Below, in pieces: positions 1 to 9,480 of a stretch of 64,000 nt of DNA; position 1 is the first letter of the stretch; each line of letters opens with the position of its first letter. Position numbers and translations under genes: made by a program. Origin of the DNA: Flavonifractor sp. An10 (GTDB taxonomy: Bacteria; Bacillota; Clostridia; Oscillospirales; Oscillospiraceae); assembly GCF_002161215.1 (NCBI RefSeq), contig NZ_NFMB01000003.1, positions 124,001 to 188,000 on the forward strand. Reading direction: 5' to 3'. Under the pieces are notes generated by a model. That model searched no databases. It had not been told where the DNA came from and was given only the letters and a program-made list of their open reading frames with translations.

Positions 1-1
1 C

Positions 2-70
2 CTGGAGCGCGTGTTCAGCCTCCTGCAGCGGGGCGCGGCGGCCAAGCCCGCCCCCTGCTGTGAGTCATAG
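2..70 (+). CDS. 3' end of an unidentified gene (partial)
   Basis: Frame 2 is open from the window edge to a TAG at 68-70 and encodes about 22 C-terminal residues (ending KPAPCCES). Nearly all its codons end in G or C, as in neighbouring genes, which favours this frame over the frame ending at the TGA of 61-63. It lies 26 bp upstream of the efflux adaptor gene, so it is probably the previous gene of the same operon. The product cannot be identified from this fragment. Confidence 0.5.
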   Translation: MERVFSLLQRGAAAKPAPCCES

Positions 71-96
71 CAAAGGAAAGAAAAGGAGAAACCACT

Positions 97-1761
97 ATGG
101 AAGCAACCCAAGTCAAGCCGGAGGGATCCGCGTCGGCTCCGTCGGCGCCGGAGAAGAAGATTCCCCAGTTCCAGGCACCCAGGAAGAAGCGCAAGTGGGT
201 CAAGCGGCTGATCATCATCCTGGTGATCGTGGCCCTGCTGGCCTTCCTGCTCTCCCGGTGCATGGGCGCGGGGCAGCAGGCCCTCAGCTCCGTCTATCTG
301 CCCTACACCGCCGAGATGCGGGACATGACGGTCTCGGTCTCCGGCACCGGCACCATCGAGCCCATCAGCGCCTACCGGGTGACCAGCCTGGTCAGCGGCG
401 AGATCCTGGAGGCCCCCTTTGAGGAGGGGCAGACCGTCCACAAGGGGGATGTGCTCTTCCGCATCGACGCCGGCAGCGTGGAGAACAACATCCAGCAGCT
501 CCAGCTCAACGTCCAGTCCGCCCAGCTGGCCCTGGACGATCTGCTGGAGACCCAGAGCGATAACCAGAAAAACCGGAATGTCACCGCCGAGGACGGCGGC
601 ATCATCACCGAGCTGTATGTGGATCAGGGTGACGCCGTGACGGTGGGCACCGTCATCGCCGACGTGCTGGATCGTGACCACATGAAGCTGGAGGTGCCCT
701 TCCACTCCGCCGACGCGGCCGGCTTCTACGCGGGCCAGCCCGCCGCCGTCATGGTGGACGGCACGGCGGAGCAGCTCACCGGCACGGTGGACTCCATCGC
801 CGCCACCGACAGCGTGGGCCCCGGCGGCACCCTGGTGCGGCAGGTGACCATCCGGGTGGATAACCCCGGCGTCCTCACCGACGCCAGCCGGGGCACCGCC
901 TCTGTGAACGGCCTGGCCTGCGCCTCGGGCAATACCTTTACATACGCCGCCTCCGGCCAGATCACCGCCGAGGCCGCCGGCGATCTGGATGTGCTCAGCA
1001 TCCGGGAGGGCGACCGGGTGGCCGACGGGCAGGTGATCGGCGTGATTTCGGAGTCCGACCTGGACAGCCAGATCGAGAACGCCCGCATCGCCCTGGAGAA
1101 TGCCCAGCTCTCCCTCCAGAACGCCCAGCGGCAGCTGGAGGACTACACCATCACCTCCACCATCGACGGTGAGGTGATCGAGAAGAACCTGGACGTGGGG
1201 GACAACATGGGCGGCATGACCGGCTCCGGCGCCTCCGCCTCCTACGCCGCGGTGATCTACGACCGCTCCCAGCTCACCTTCGACATGGACATCAGCGAGG
1301 AGGATATCAGCCAGATCCGGGTGGGCCAGAAGGTGGAGATCACCGCCAACGCCCTGGACGGCCAGAGCTTCACCGGCGTGGTGGACAAGATCAACATCAA
1401 CGGCACCACCACCAGCGGCAACACCACCTACCCGGTGACCGTGCTGGTGGACGGCTCCCCGGAGGAGCTCTACCCCGGCATGAACGTGTCCGCCCGGGTG
1501 ATCGTGGAGGAGGCGGGCAATGTGCTCACCCTGCCTGTGGAGGCGGTGGAGCGGGGGAACACCGTGCTGGTGGCCCTGCCCGGCTGCCTGGACGAGGACG
1601 GCAGCATCGCGGACATCACCGCCACCGAGAGCCGCCAGGTGACCCTGGGCCGCAACGACGACAACTACATCGAGATCCTGGACGGCCTGGAGGAGGGCGA
1701 CGTGGTGCTGGCCCTCAGCCCCCAGGGCTCCAGCCTGATGAGCGCAATGGGGATGGAGTAA
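97..1761 (+). CDS. HlyD/MacA-family efflux periplasmic adaptor-like protein
   Basis: A 554-residue membrane-fusion (adaptor) protein of a MacB-type ABC exporter. Residues about 35-52 (KRLIIILVIVALLAFLLS) form one N-terminal membrane anchor after a basic, proline-rich cytoplasmic tail. Outside the membrane, two lipoyl/barrel-sandwich halves are visible: one at about 95-125, with a helical QLQLNVQSAQLALDDLLE segment, and one around 320-370 with the second coiled-coil hairpin (QIENARIALENAQLSLQNAQ). Beta-barrel domains follow (EDISQIRVGQKVEITANALDG). It is longer than typical MacA (~370 aa) because of a duplicated-looking central section. The start follows AAGGAGAAACCACT. The ATPase starts 3 bp downstream. 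In a Gram-positive host it probably bridges the wall rather than a periplasm. The substrate cannot be inferred. Confidence 0.85.
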   Translation: MEATQVKPEGSASAPSAPEKKIPQFQAPRKKRKWVKRLIIILVIVALLAFLLSRCMGAGQQALSSVYLPYTAEMRDMTVSVSGTGTIEPISAYRVTSLVSGEILEAPFEEGQTVHKGDVLFRIDAGSVENNIQQLQLNVQSAQLALDDLLETQSDNQKNRNVTAEDGGIITELYVDQGDAVTVGTVIADVLDRDHMKLEVPFHSADAAGFYAGQPAAVMVDGTAEQLTGTVDSIAATDSVGPGGTLVRQVTIRVDNPGVLTDASRGTASVNGLACASGNTFTYAASGQITAEAAGDLDVLSIREGDRVADGQVIGVISESDLDSQIENARIALENAQLSLQNAQRQLEDYTITSTIDGEVIEKNLDVGDNMGGMTGSGASASYAAVIYDRSQLTFDMDISEEDISQIRVGQKVEITANALDGQSFTGVVDKININGTTTSGNTTYPVTVLVDGSPEELYPGMNVSARVIVEEAGNVLTLPVEAVERGNTVLVALPGCLDEDGSIADITATESRQVTLGRNDDNYIEILDGLEEGDVVLALSPQGSSLMSAMGME

Positions 1762-1764
1762 GCC

Positions 1765-2520
1765 ATGGAACACCTCATTGAACTCAGGGACGTCTACAAG
1801 ATCTACCAGATGGGGGACGAGGCGGTTCACGCCCTGGACGGCATCTCCCTGACGGTGGATCCCGGGGAGTTCGTGGCTATCGTGGGCCAGTCGGGCTCCG
1901 GCAAGTCCACCGCCATGAACATCATCGGCTGCCTGGACGTGCCCACCTCCGGCACCTATCACCTGGCCGGGGTGGACGTGTCCACCATGGACGACGACCA
2001 GCAGGCCGAGATCCGCAACAAGATGCTGGGCTTCATCTTCCAGCAGTACAACCTCATCCCCAAGCTCAACGTGCTGGAGAACGTGGAGCTGCCCCTGCTC
2101 TACGGCGGCGTGTCCGCCTCGGAGCGGCACCGGCGGGCCATGGAGGCCCTGGAGCGGGTGGGCCTGGCGGACAAGTGCAAGAACCTGCCCAGCCAGCTCT
2201 CCGGCGGCCAGCAGCAGCGGGTGTCCATCGCCCGGGCCCTGGCCGGGAAGCCATCGGTGATCCTGGCCGACGAGCCCACCGGCGCCCTGGACTCCCGCAC
2301 CGGGCGGGAGGTGCTGGGCTTCCTCCAGAAGCTCAACGCCGAGGGGGACACGGTGGTGCTCATCACCCACGACAACTCCATCGCCGTGAAGGCCAGGCGC
2401 ATCGTCCGCCTCCAGGACGGCAGGATCATCTACGACGGCGATGCCCACGACCCCCGGGCCGTGGTGCAGCCGGAGGACGAGGCGGCCGCCGGAGAGGCCA
2501 GGGAGGTGCTGAACGTATGA
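1765..2520 (+). CDS. ABC transporter ATP-binding protein (MacB/LolD type)
   Basis: A 251-residue ABC ATPase that powers the neighbouring FtsX-like permease. Visible motifs in order are Walker A GQSGSGKST (about residues 38-46), the Q-loop FIFQQYNLI (about 93), the signature LSGGQQQR (about 143), Walker B VILADEPTGALD (about 162-173) and the switch histidine in VVLITHD. The EPTGALDS and QYNLIPKLN wording is typical of the MacB/LolD subfamily. It follows the adaptor gene by 3 bp and overlaps the permease start by 4 bp (ATGA), so the three genes are co-transcribed and translationally coupled. Probable role: export of an antimicrobial, peptide or envelope lipid. Confidence 0.92.
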   Translation: MEHLIELRDVYKIYQMGDEAVHALDGISLTVDPGEFVAIVGQSGSGKSTAMNIIGCLDVPTSGTYHLAGVDVSTMDDDQQAEIRNKMLGFIFQQYNLIPKLNVLENVELPLLYGGVSASERHRRAMEALERVGLADKCKNLPSQLSGGQQQRVSIARALAGKPSVILADEPTGALDSRTGREVLGFLQKLNAEGDTVVLITHDNSIAVKARRIVRLQDGRIIYDGDAHDPRAVVQPEDEAAAGEAREVLNV

Positions 2521-3743
2521 ACGTGGGCCAATCCTTCCGCCTGGCCATCAAGAGCCTGCTGACCAGCAAGGCCCGGGCGCTGCTCACCATGCTGGGCATC
2601 ATCATCGGCGTGGCGGCGGTGATCGTCATCGTCTCCCTGGGCACCGGCATGCAGACCTATATGAACAGCCAGTTTGAGCAGGTTGGCGTCAACCTGATCC
2701 AGGTCATGGTGTATGAGCAGCCGGGCAACCGCAACGCCGACGCCGACGACTTCTATGAGCTGGCGGAGAAATATCCCCAGTACATCGACTCGGTGACCCC
2801 CGCCCTCACCATCAGCGGCATCGTCCGCCACGGTGCCGACGAGTATGAGCGCACCAGCGTCACCGGCGTCAGCGAGACCGTCTACAACCCGGAGACCAGC
2901 CAGACCGTCAACGGCGAGCAGCTGGAGGACGGCCGCTTCCTCAGCTATGTGGACGTGGAGCGGAACCAGCACGTGTGCGTGGTCGGCAGCTATCTCAACG
3001 AGGCCATGTTCGGCGGCAGGGGCGTGGGGCAGAGCCTCACCATCGGCGGCGTGCCCTTCACCGTCATCGGCACCATGAGGGAGACCGCCGACTCCACCGA
3101 GGGCAGCGGCGACGACTTCATCTACGTGCCCTACGGCCTGGCCCCCCAGCTCAACGGGGCGGCGGGCGGCTCCGGCATGAACGGCTATCTGGTGGCCAGC
3201 ACCAGCGAGGACACCTCCTCCGCCGCCAAGGGCGTCATTGAGAGCATGCTCTTCCGCATCTACGAGGACAGCAGCTGGTACCAGGTCATCACCATGGCCG
3301 AGATGATGAGCATGATGGACTCCATGCTGGGGGTGCTCATGACCATCCTGATCGTGATCGCGGCCATCTCCCTGGTGGTGGGCGGCATCGGCATCATGAA
3401 CATCATGCTGGTGTCCGTCACCGAGCGCACCCGGGAGATCGGCATCCGCAAGTCCCTGGGCGCCAAGGGCAGGGACATCCGGGGCCAGTTCATCATCGAG
3501 GCGGGCACCACCTCCGCCATCGGCGGGGTGATCGGCATCCTGCTGGGCATCCTGCTTGCCAACGTGTTCACCGCCGTGGTGGGGATGGTCATGCCCACCG
3601 CCGAGGGCTTCGCCGCCATCCCCAGCGCAGGAGGCATCCTGGTGTCCTTCGGCGTCAGCGTGGGCATCGGCGTGCTCTTCGGCTACCTGCCCGCCAACAA
3701 GGCGGCCAAGCTCAACCCCATCGACGCGCTCAGATACGACTGA
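2517..3743 (+). CDS. MacB/FtsX-like ABC transporter permease
   Basis: A 408-residue permease starting at the ATG that overlaps the ATPase stop codon. TM1 (TMLGIIIGVAAVIVIVSL, about residues 22-40) precedes a large extracytoplasmic MacB_PCD-like domain (about 45-280). A three-helix FtsX domain closes the protein: VLMTILIVIAAISLVVGGIGIMN, an IGGVIGILLGILLAN helix, and a last helix ending in the conserved PANKAAKLNPIDALRYD. The VTERTREIGIRKSLGA coupling loop before the last two helices is diagnostic of MacB-type permeases. A longer upstream reading frame exists but runs through the ATPase gene and lacks an SD, so the overlapping ATG is preferred. Confidence 0.92.
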   Translation: MNVGQSFRLAIKSLLTSKARALLTMLGIIIGVAAVIVIVSLGTGMQTYMNSQFEQVGVNLIQVMVYEQPGNRNADADDFYELAEKYPQYIDSVTPALTISGIVRHGADEYERTSVTGVSETVYNPETSQTVNGEQLEDGRFLSYVDVERNQHVCVVGSYLNEAMFGGRGVGQSLTIGGVPFTVIGTMRETADSTEGSGDDFIYVPYGLAPQLNGAAGGSGMNGYLVASTSEDTSSAAKGVIESMLFRIYEDSSWYQVITMAEMMSMMDSMLGVLMTILIVIAAISLVVGGIGIMNIMLVSVTERTREIGIRKSLGAKGRDIRGQFIIEAGTTSAIGGVIGILLGILLANVFTAVVGMVMPTAEGFAAIPSAGGILVSFGVSVGIGVLFGYLPANKAAKLNPIDALRYD

Positions 3744-3751
3744 GGCCCACC

Positions 3752-3900
3752 CTCAGCCTTCCCCCCACAGGGGGGAAGGTGCCCCAGTGCGTACACTGGG
3801 GCGGATGAGGGGGCGCTGGTGGATCCTCTCGCTCCGCACCCTCATCAGTCAGCCTGCGGCTGACAGCTTCCCCCTGGGAGGGGGAAGCCTTCCCTGCGGA
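3752..3900. repeat. REP-like palindromic intergenic repeat
   Basis: The gap after the permease gene holds nested palindromes: CCTTCCCCCC/GGGGGGAAGG near 3758-3780, CCCCAGTG/CACTGGGG near 3782-3802, and GCTTCCCCCT/AGGGGGAAGC near 3868-3888, with GTCAGCC TGCG GGCTGAC between them. The block around the CCTCATCAGTCAGCC motif resembles an intergenic repeat that I recall as abundant in Oscillospiraceae and Faecalibacterium genomes; that is recollection, not a search. The first palindrome, next to the permease stop, may also end the efflux transcript. Confidence 0.5.
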
Positions 3901-3911
3901 AAGGCACACCC

Positions 3912-3940
3912 TTGCCGAATCGGCGCGGATGGTATATGAT
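3912..3940 (+). promoter_or_regulatory. sigma-A promoter of the SLH-protein gene
   Basis: TTGCCG (3912-3917), a 17-bp spacer and TATGAT (3935-3940), placed about 60 bp upstream of the ATG at 3998. Confidence 0.5.
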
Positions 3941-3997
3941 CAGCTTATCCAGTATACCCGCTTCCACTTTCACGAGCATGAGAAGGAGAAAAGGAAG

Positions 3998-5878
3998 ATG
4001 AAACAACGACTGTTATCCGGCCTGCTGTGCGCGGTGCTGGTGCTGGGCCTGCTGCCCGGGCTGGCGCCGGCGGCCCAGGCCGCCGCTCCGGCGGAGGAGG
4101 ACGCCGCCCAGGTTCTGGCCGCCCTGGACATCATGGTGGGCGACGCCAGCGGCAGCCTCAACCTGGACGCCTCGGTCACCCGGGCGGAGTTCACCAAGAT
4201 GGCGGTGGCCGCCTCCACCAGCCGGGACGCCGTGGGCGACACCGTGGCGGTGAAGCCCTACCCCGACGTGCCCCAGACCCACTGGGCCGCGCCCTACATC
4301 AAGGCCGCCGTGGATCTGGGCCTGGTGCAGGGGGATCTCCACGGCAACTTCAACCCCGGCCGCACCATCACCCTGGCCGAGGGCGTCACCATCGTGCTGC
4401 GCCTGCTGGGCTATGAGGACGCCGACTTCACCGGCGTCTGGCCCTCCGGCCAGATGGCCCAGTACCGGGCCCTGGATCTGGACGAGGGGGTCACCGCCGG
4501 CCAGGACAGCGCCATGAAGCGCCGGGACGCCCTGTACCTGTTCTACAACCTGATGATCACCAAGAACAAGGAGGGCACCTACTACCTCAACGTGCTGGAG
4601 CCCACCCTGAACCTGGTGAACACCGCCGGGGAGCTGGATCGGGTGGCCCTGATCAACTCCGCCATGGAGGGCCCCGTGGTGGCCTCCTCCGGGTGGCAGT
4701 CCCAGGTGGGCTTTGACACCGCCTCCGCCACGGTCTACCGCAACGGCGGCGAGAGCACCCTGTCCGCCGTCCAGAACCAGGATGTGGTCTACTGGTCGGA
4801 GTCCATGCACACCATCTGGGCCTACTCCAACAAGGTCACCGGCATCTACGAGTCCGCCGCCCCGTCGGCCAGCAATCCCACCTCCGTCACCGTGGCGGGC
4901 AAGAGCTATGACATCGAGACCACCGAGGCGGCCTATCAGCTCTCCGACCTGGGCGGCTACCAGGTGGGGGACAGCGTGACCCTGCTGCTGGGCCGCAACG
5001 GCGGCGTGGCCGCCGTGGGCGAGGCGTCGCTGGCCCAGGATCTGGTCTACGGCGTGGTTCTCTCCGTGGAGAACACCACCTATGAGGACAGCGACGGCAA
5101 CAGCTACAACACCCGCACCGCCACCATCTTCGGCACCGACGGCAACACCTACCGCTACCCGGTGGAGAGCCGCAGCCTGGAGGCCGGCGCCCTGGTTCGG
5201 GTCACCAACTCCGAGGACGGCGTGGAGATCCGCGGCCTCAGCTCCACCAAGCTCACCGGCCGGGTGAGCTCCGACGGCAAGACCCTGGGCCGGTATACTC
5301 TGGCCTCCGATGTGCAGATCATCGACACCTATGAGACCTGCACGCCCATCCAGGTCTATCCCAGCCGCCTGGCCGGGGCCAACCTCACTGGCAGCACCAT
5401 CCGTTTCTACGCCCTCAACGCCCAGGGGGAGATCAGCCACATGATCCTGGAGGACGCCACCGGCGATCTCCACCAGTACGGCATCATCACCGGCGTCAGC
5501 GAGGTCTCCGCCGGCCTGGTCACCAACTCGGCCTACACCTACGACGTGGGCGGCGTGAAGCAGGTCTTCACCTCCGACACCACCATCTACAATCTGAAAT
5601 CCGACCCCTGCCAGGTGAAGATGGAGAGCGACACCACCGTGGAGCGCCTCTACAACCTGACCGAGGTGGAGGTGGACAGCATCAACGGCAACACCATCGT
5701 GGACGCCCAGAACCACAGCTACACCCTCTCCGACAGCGTGGCGGTCTATGTGTACGAGAACAACGAGTACCAGCTGACCAGCCTGGAGCGGGTCAGCGGC
5801 GGGGACTACCGGCTCACCGCCTGGTACGACAAGCCGGAGAACGAGGGCGGACGCATCCGCGTCATCCTGGCCCGCTGA
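3998..5878 (+). CDS. SLH-domain secreted surface protein
   Basis: A 626-residue exported protein. The ATG at 3998 is chosen because it follows AAGGAGAAAAGGAAG and opens a standard signal peptide (MKQRLL, then LLCAVLVLGLLPGLAPAAQA, with an A-A cleavage region near residue 28). Residues about 35-145 contain SLH repeats: one degenerate, then one clear, with YPDVPQTHWAAPYIKAAVDLG and the N-terminal TRAEFTKM landmarks. SLH modules bind pyruvylated secondary cell-wall polymers. The remaining ~480 residues are beta-rich and Thr/Ser/Asp-rich, with repeated SVTVAGKSYDIETT-like strands, and I do not recognise a catalytic domain. It is probably a wall-anchored structural or substrate-binding protein. 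Confidence 0.85.
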   Translation: MKQRLLSGLLCAVLVLGLLPGLAPAAQAAAPAEEDAAQVLAALDIMVGDASGSLNLDASVTRAEFTKMAVAASTSRDAVGDTVAVKPYPDVPQTHWAAPYIKAAVDLGLVQGDLHGNFNPGRTITLAEGVTIVLRLLGYEDADFTGVWPSGQMAQYRALDLDEGVTAGQDSAMKRRDALYLFYNLMITKNKEGTYYLNVLEPTLNLVNTAGELDRVALINSAMEGPVVASSGWQSQVGFDTASATVYRNGGESTLSAVQNQDVVYWSESMHTIWAYSNKVTGIYESAAPSASNPTSVTVAGKSYDIETTEAAYQLSDLGGYQVGDSVTLLLGRNGGVAAVGEASLAQDLVYGVVLSVENTTYEDSDGNSYNTRTATIFGTDGNTYRYPVESRSLEAGALVRVTNSEDGVEIRGLSSTKLTGRVSSDGKTLGRYTLASDVQIIDTYETCTPIQVYPSRLAGANLTGSTIRFYALNAQGEISHMILEDATGDLHQYGIITGVSEVSAGLVTNSAYTYDVGGVKQVFTSDTTIYNLKSDPCQVKMESDTTVERLYNLTEVEVDSINGNTIVDAQNHSYTLSDSVAVYVYENNEYQLTSLERVSGGDYRLTAWYDKPENEGGRIRVILAR

Positions 5879-5927
5879 TACCCTCCAAAATCGGAAAGTT
5901 CAGTCTGTCAAAAAACTTCCGCAAAGG

Positions 5928-6110
5928 AGAGCCTCGCAGAGTTCCTGCGGCCGCAGCCGCAGGAATCAAATGAAAATCCGTCATTTCCGGCGACATGCGC
6001 GTCGGAAATGACACCTCTCATGGCGGAAGGGGCGACTTTTTCGTAAGAAATCGAGTCCCTTCCGCCATGCAAGCCTTCTCAAAAAAGTGGCCTTCGGCCA
6101 CTTTTTTGAC
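5928..6110 (-). repeat. Copy A of a three-copy multi-hairpin element
   Basis: One of three related elements in the window (see 29583-29766 and 46084-46264); this copy is inverted. Reading from 5928 it has the conserved GCCTCGCAGAG tag, stem 1 (5944-5950 with 5957-5963), stem 2 (5980-5989 with 6003-6012) around a GACATGCGC loop, long stem 3 (6019-6031 with 6057-6069, CATGGCGGAAGGG) and a terminator-like stem 4 (6081-6092 with 6096-6107, six A then six T). The stems keep pairing although their bases differ among copies. Stem 4 lies just past the stop of the minus-strand gene at 6117 and could end its transcript. Confidence 0.75.
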
Positions 6111-6116
6111 TTCTGT

Positions 6117-6413
6117 TCAGAGCAGCAGGCCTCCCTGGCAGAGGATCGCCGCGCACCAGCACGCCGTGGCCCCCAGGGCCCCGGCGGCGGCATAGACGGG
6201 GCCGGGTATGCGCCGCCGCAGGCGGCCGGGGCCGGTATTTTTGCGGACATAGCCGTCGGCCACCCGCCGGGCCTCCTGGAGCACCTGCTCCGCCGTAACA
6301 CCCTGCCCGAAGGCGTCCTCCTTCAAAATAAAAATGGCCTGCTCGAAAAAGCGGGGATCCGGTTCCTTGACCACAATCACCTGCCGGGAGACACCCTTGA
6401 CCACCGGAAGCAC
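6117..6413 (-). CDS. Conserved small Clostridial protein with one C-terminal TM helix
   Basis: About 98 residues. The core KGVSRQVIVVKEPDPRFFEQAIFILKEDAF followed by GVTAEQVLQEARRVADGYVR matches, from memory, a small protein common in Clostridia that is sometimes labelled 'translation initiation factor 2' without evidence. A hydrophobic C-terminal helix (VYAAAGALGATACWCAAIL) suggests a membrane anchor. I place the start at GTG 6413, where AGGA lies 6 nt upstream and conservation begins; an ATG at 6488 would add 25 poorly conserved residues. The function is unknown. It is divergent from sleB and only loosely linked to the sporulation gene. Confidence 0.6.
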   Translation of the reverse strand: MLPVVKGVSRQVIVVKEPDPRFFEQAIFILKEDAFGQGVTAEQVLQEARRVADGYVRKNTGPGRLRRRIPGPVYAAAGALGATACWCAAILCQGGLLL

Positions 6414-6538
6414 ATCCTTTCCTGTTTTCTTCCAGTATAGCCCCCTTTTCACCGGCCCATTCCGCCGGTGGAAGGAATTGGCGCTCATATCCCGGCCCGG
6501 GCCGCCGTAGACTAGTCCAGTGAGAGGAGGCGGCGGGA

Positions 6539-7204
6539 TTGTCCCACAGACGGCGGCTGGCGTGGTCGCTGGCCCTTTTGTTCGCGGTCAACATCGCAGT
6601 CATCAGCCTGGCCCAGCAGGCCCAGGCGGCCACCTACCGGCAGGGCTCCACCGGCGAGCAGGTGCGCATCATCCAGACCAAGCTGAAAAACTGGGGCTAC
6701 TACGACGGCGCGGTGGACGGCATCTTCGGCTCGGGCACCGCCGAGGCGGTGCGGTATTTCCAGCGGAAGAACGGCCTCACCGCCGACGGCATCGCGGGCC
6801 CGGCCACCCTGAAGGCCCTGGGCATGTCCACGGGGGGCGGCGGCTCCGGCCAGGAGAGCACCGTGGAGCTGCTGGCCCGGGTGATCTCCGCCGAGGCCCG
6901 GGGGGAGCCCTACAGCGGCCAGGTGGCGGTGGGGGCGGTGATCCTCAACCGGGTGGAGCACCCCTCCTTCCCCAACACCGTGGCCGGGGTGGTGTACCAG
7001 CCCGGGGCCTTCACCTGCATGGTGGACGGGCAGATTGACCAGCCGGTGGCCGATTCGGCCTACCGGGCCGCCCGGGACGCCCTCAACGGCGCGGATCCCA
7101 GCGGCGGGGCCATCTACTACTTCAACCCCAGCACCGCCACCAGCGCGTGGATCTGGAGCCGGCCCCTGATCAAGGTCATCGGCAGCCACCGCTTCTGCGC
7201 CTGA
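6539..7204 (+). CDS. sleB: SleB-type spore cortex-lytic / cell wall hydrolase
   Basis: A 221-residue exported hydrolase that starts at TTG (GAGAGGAGG 8 nt upstream). It has a signal peptide (RRRLAWSLALLFAVNIAVISLAQQAQA), then a peptidoglycan-binding domain 1 (about 32-95: GSTGEQVRIIQTKLKNWGYYDGAVDGIFG) and a Hydrolase_2 catalytic domain (about 108-221: LLARVISAEARGEPYSGQVAVGAVILNRV, with the glutamate of SAEARGEP as the likely catalytic acid). This is the architecture of SleB, the lytic transglycosylase that degrades spore cortex at germination; YpeB, its usual partner, is not adjacent. Its presence is the best sign that the host sporulates. A vegetative SleB-like wall hydrolase cannot be excluded. 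Confidence 0.85.
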   Translation: MSHRRRLAWSLALLFAVNIAVISLAQQAQAATYRQGSTGEQVRIIQTKLKNWGYYDGAVDGIFGSGTAEAVRYFQRKNGLTADGIAGPATLKALGMSTGGGGSGQESTVELLARVISAEARGEPYSGQVAVGAVILNRVEHPSFPNTVAGVVYQPGAFTCMVDGQIDQPVADSAYRAARDALNGADPSGGAIYYFNPSTATSAWIWSRPLIKVIGSHRFCA

Positions 7205-7209
7205 CAGCC

Positions 7210-7252
7210 AAAAGGAGGAGACATGGCCGCGGCCATGCCTCCTCCTTTTTTG
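7210..7252. terminator. Rho-independent terminator between convergent genes
   Basis: A long perfect hairpin: AAAAGGAGGAG pairs with CTCCTCCTTTT and encloses the palindrome CATGGCCGCGGCCATG. T tracts on both strands let it serve sleB (+) and the histidine kinase gene (-). Confidence 0.85.
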
Positions 7253-7261
7253 CGGCTGCTT

Positions 7262-8047
7262 TCATTCCAGATCCTCAGGCAGGAAGGCCCGGTAGGGCAG
7301 CACACCGGACAGCTCCACCAGCACGTCGGAGAAGCCGCCGCTGCCGTCAAAGCCCATGGCGGGGGTTTTCAGCACCTCGCCCTTCTCCGGCGGCCGGAGG
7401 GGGAGAGAGACGACGGCGCGGGAGCCCCGCCCCTCCTGCTGCTGAACCACGATGGTGCCCCCGTGGGCCGCGGCGATGCGGCGGGCCACCCGCAGGCCCA
7501 GGCCCAGGCTCCCCGGCCGCTGGAGCAGGGTGTTCTCGTCGGTCTCCGGCGTAAAGCCCGCCCCGCTGTCCCACACGGTGATGACCGCCCGGCCGTCCCG
7601 CCGGGCCAGGCGCATCCCCGCCCGGCCGCCCTCTCCCGCCGCCCGGAGGGCATTGGAGATCAGGTTGAGCAGCATCCGGCGCAGCTGGGCGGCGTCCCCG
7701 TGGGTGAGCAGGCTGCCGTCCTCCTCCTCCCAGGTGAAGCCCACCCCGGCCAGCTCCGCCAGGGCGCTCACCTGCCGCCCCAGCTCCCGGCACATGCCGG
7801 CCAGATCCAGGGTGGTCTCCCGCAGGGGCGTATCCTCCTCGGGCAGCTCCAGGTACTCCAGGTTGCCCACCATGCGCATCATGCGGTACAGGCTCTGGTG
7901 CAGGATGGCCAGATAGGGGTCGTACTGCGCGCCCCCCTTTTCCTGCACCACCGGGGTGAGCAGCTGCACCGCCGCCGCCAGGTTGTTCATCTGCTGCCGG
8001 AGCTGCTCCGCCAGGAGCGGCCCCAGATCCTCCGTCTGAAATGCCAA
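7262..8047 (-). CDS. Orphan cytoplasmic sensor histidine kinase (HATPase_c)
   Basis: About 261 residues with no membrane segment. The N-terminal two-helix region (LLAEQLRQQMNNLAAAVQLL, later LAILHQSLYRMMRMVGNLEYL) looks like a degenerate DHp/HisKA domain; no canonical H-box E/D-P is seen, and the histidine of ILHQSL is a candidate. The ATP-binding domain has the N box (RMLLNLISNALRAA), G1 (VWDSGAGF) and G2 (GSLGLGLRVARRIAAAHGG). I choose TTG 8047, where AAGGAGG sits 8 nt upstream; ATG 8074 is possible but lacks an SD. No response regulator is adjacent, so the partner is elsewhere or the protein works by protein-protein contact. Confidence 0.75.
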   Translation of the reverse strand: MAFQTEDLGPLLAEQLRQQMNNLAAAVQLLTPVVQEKGGAQYDPYLAILHQSLYRMMRMVGNLEYLELPEEDTPLRETTLDLAGMCRELGRQVSALAELAGVGFTWEEEDGSLLTHGDAAQLRRMLLNLISNALRAAGEGGRAGMRLARRDGRAVITVWDSGAGFTPETDENTLLQRPGSLGLGLRVARRIAAAHGGTIVVQQQEGRGSRAVVSLPLRPPEKGEVLKTPAMGFDGSGGFSDVLVELSGVLPYRAFLPEDLE

Positions 8048-8113
8048 ACGGCTCCCCTCCTTCCGGTCATCCATAGCTTGTGCAGGCCGGCCCTAAATTC
8101 CTATGGTAAAGCC

Positions 8114-8142
8114 AGTATAACAAAATTTGGCTCGAGCCTCAA
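8114..8142 (-). promoter_or_regulatory. Promoter of the orphan kinase gene
   Basis: On the minus strand: TTGAGG (8142-8137), 17-bp spacer, TATACT (8119-8114). It lies about 70 bp upstream of the TTG start. Confidence 0.5.
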
Positions 8143-8236
8143 GCGAAAATGTCGAAATCTGTCGAAACCGCCGCGTTTACCGATACTCCCCCTGTAAATT
8201 TATATAGTTTCCCCAGTAAGATTTCGCATTTCCCCC

Positions 8237-8265
8237 TTTTCAACCGGCGCGGTTTCGTTTATAAT
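8237..8265 (+). promoter_or_regulatory. Promoter of the GAPDH gene
   Basis: TTTTCA (8237-8242), 17-bp spacer and a perfect TATAAT (8260-8265). The transcript would have a leader of about 50 nt before the SD AAAGGAG (8308-8314). Confidence 0.6.
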
Positions 8266-8278
8266 GTAGGCGCGCTGA

Positions 8279-9337
<1,059 letters not shown>

Positions 9338-9353
9338 TTTCCCAAAAACCGCA

Positions 9354-9390
9354 GCAAAAAAGAGGAGGCCGGCGGCCTCCTCTTTTTTGC
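9354..9390 (+). terminator. Terminator of gap
   Basis: GCAAAAAAGAGGAGGCC pairs with GGCCTCCTCTTTTTTGC around a 3-nt loop; it runs 17 bp after the stop codon and ends in a T6 run. Confidence 0.9.
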
Positions 9391-9412
9391 TGTGCAAACG
9401 CATAGCAAAATT

Positions 9413-9443
9413 GGCCATGTGCCGCTTTCAGCGGCACATGGCC
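9413..9443 (-). terminator. Probable terminator of udk
   Basis: GGCCATGTGCCGC pairs with GCGGCACATGGCC (5-nt loop). On the minus strand it is followed by AATTTT, about 40 bp after the udk stop codon. Confidence 0.6.
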
Positions 9444-9480
9444 ATGAAATCAAAAGCGCGCGGACGGGAAATGGTGCGCG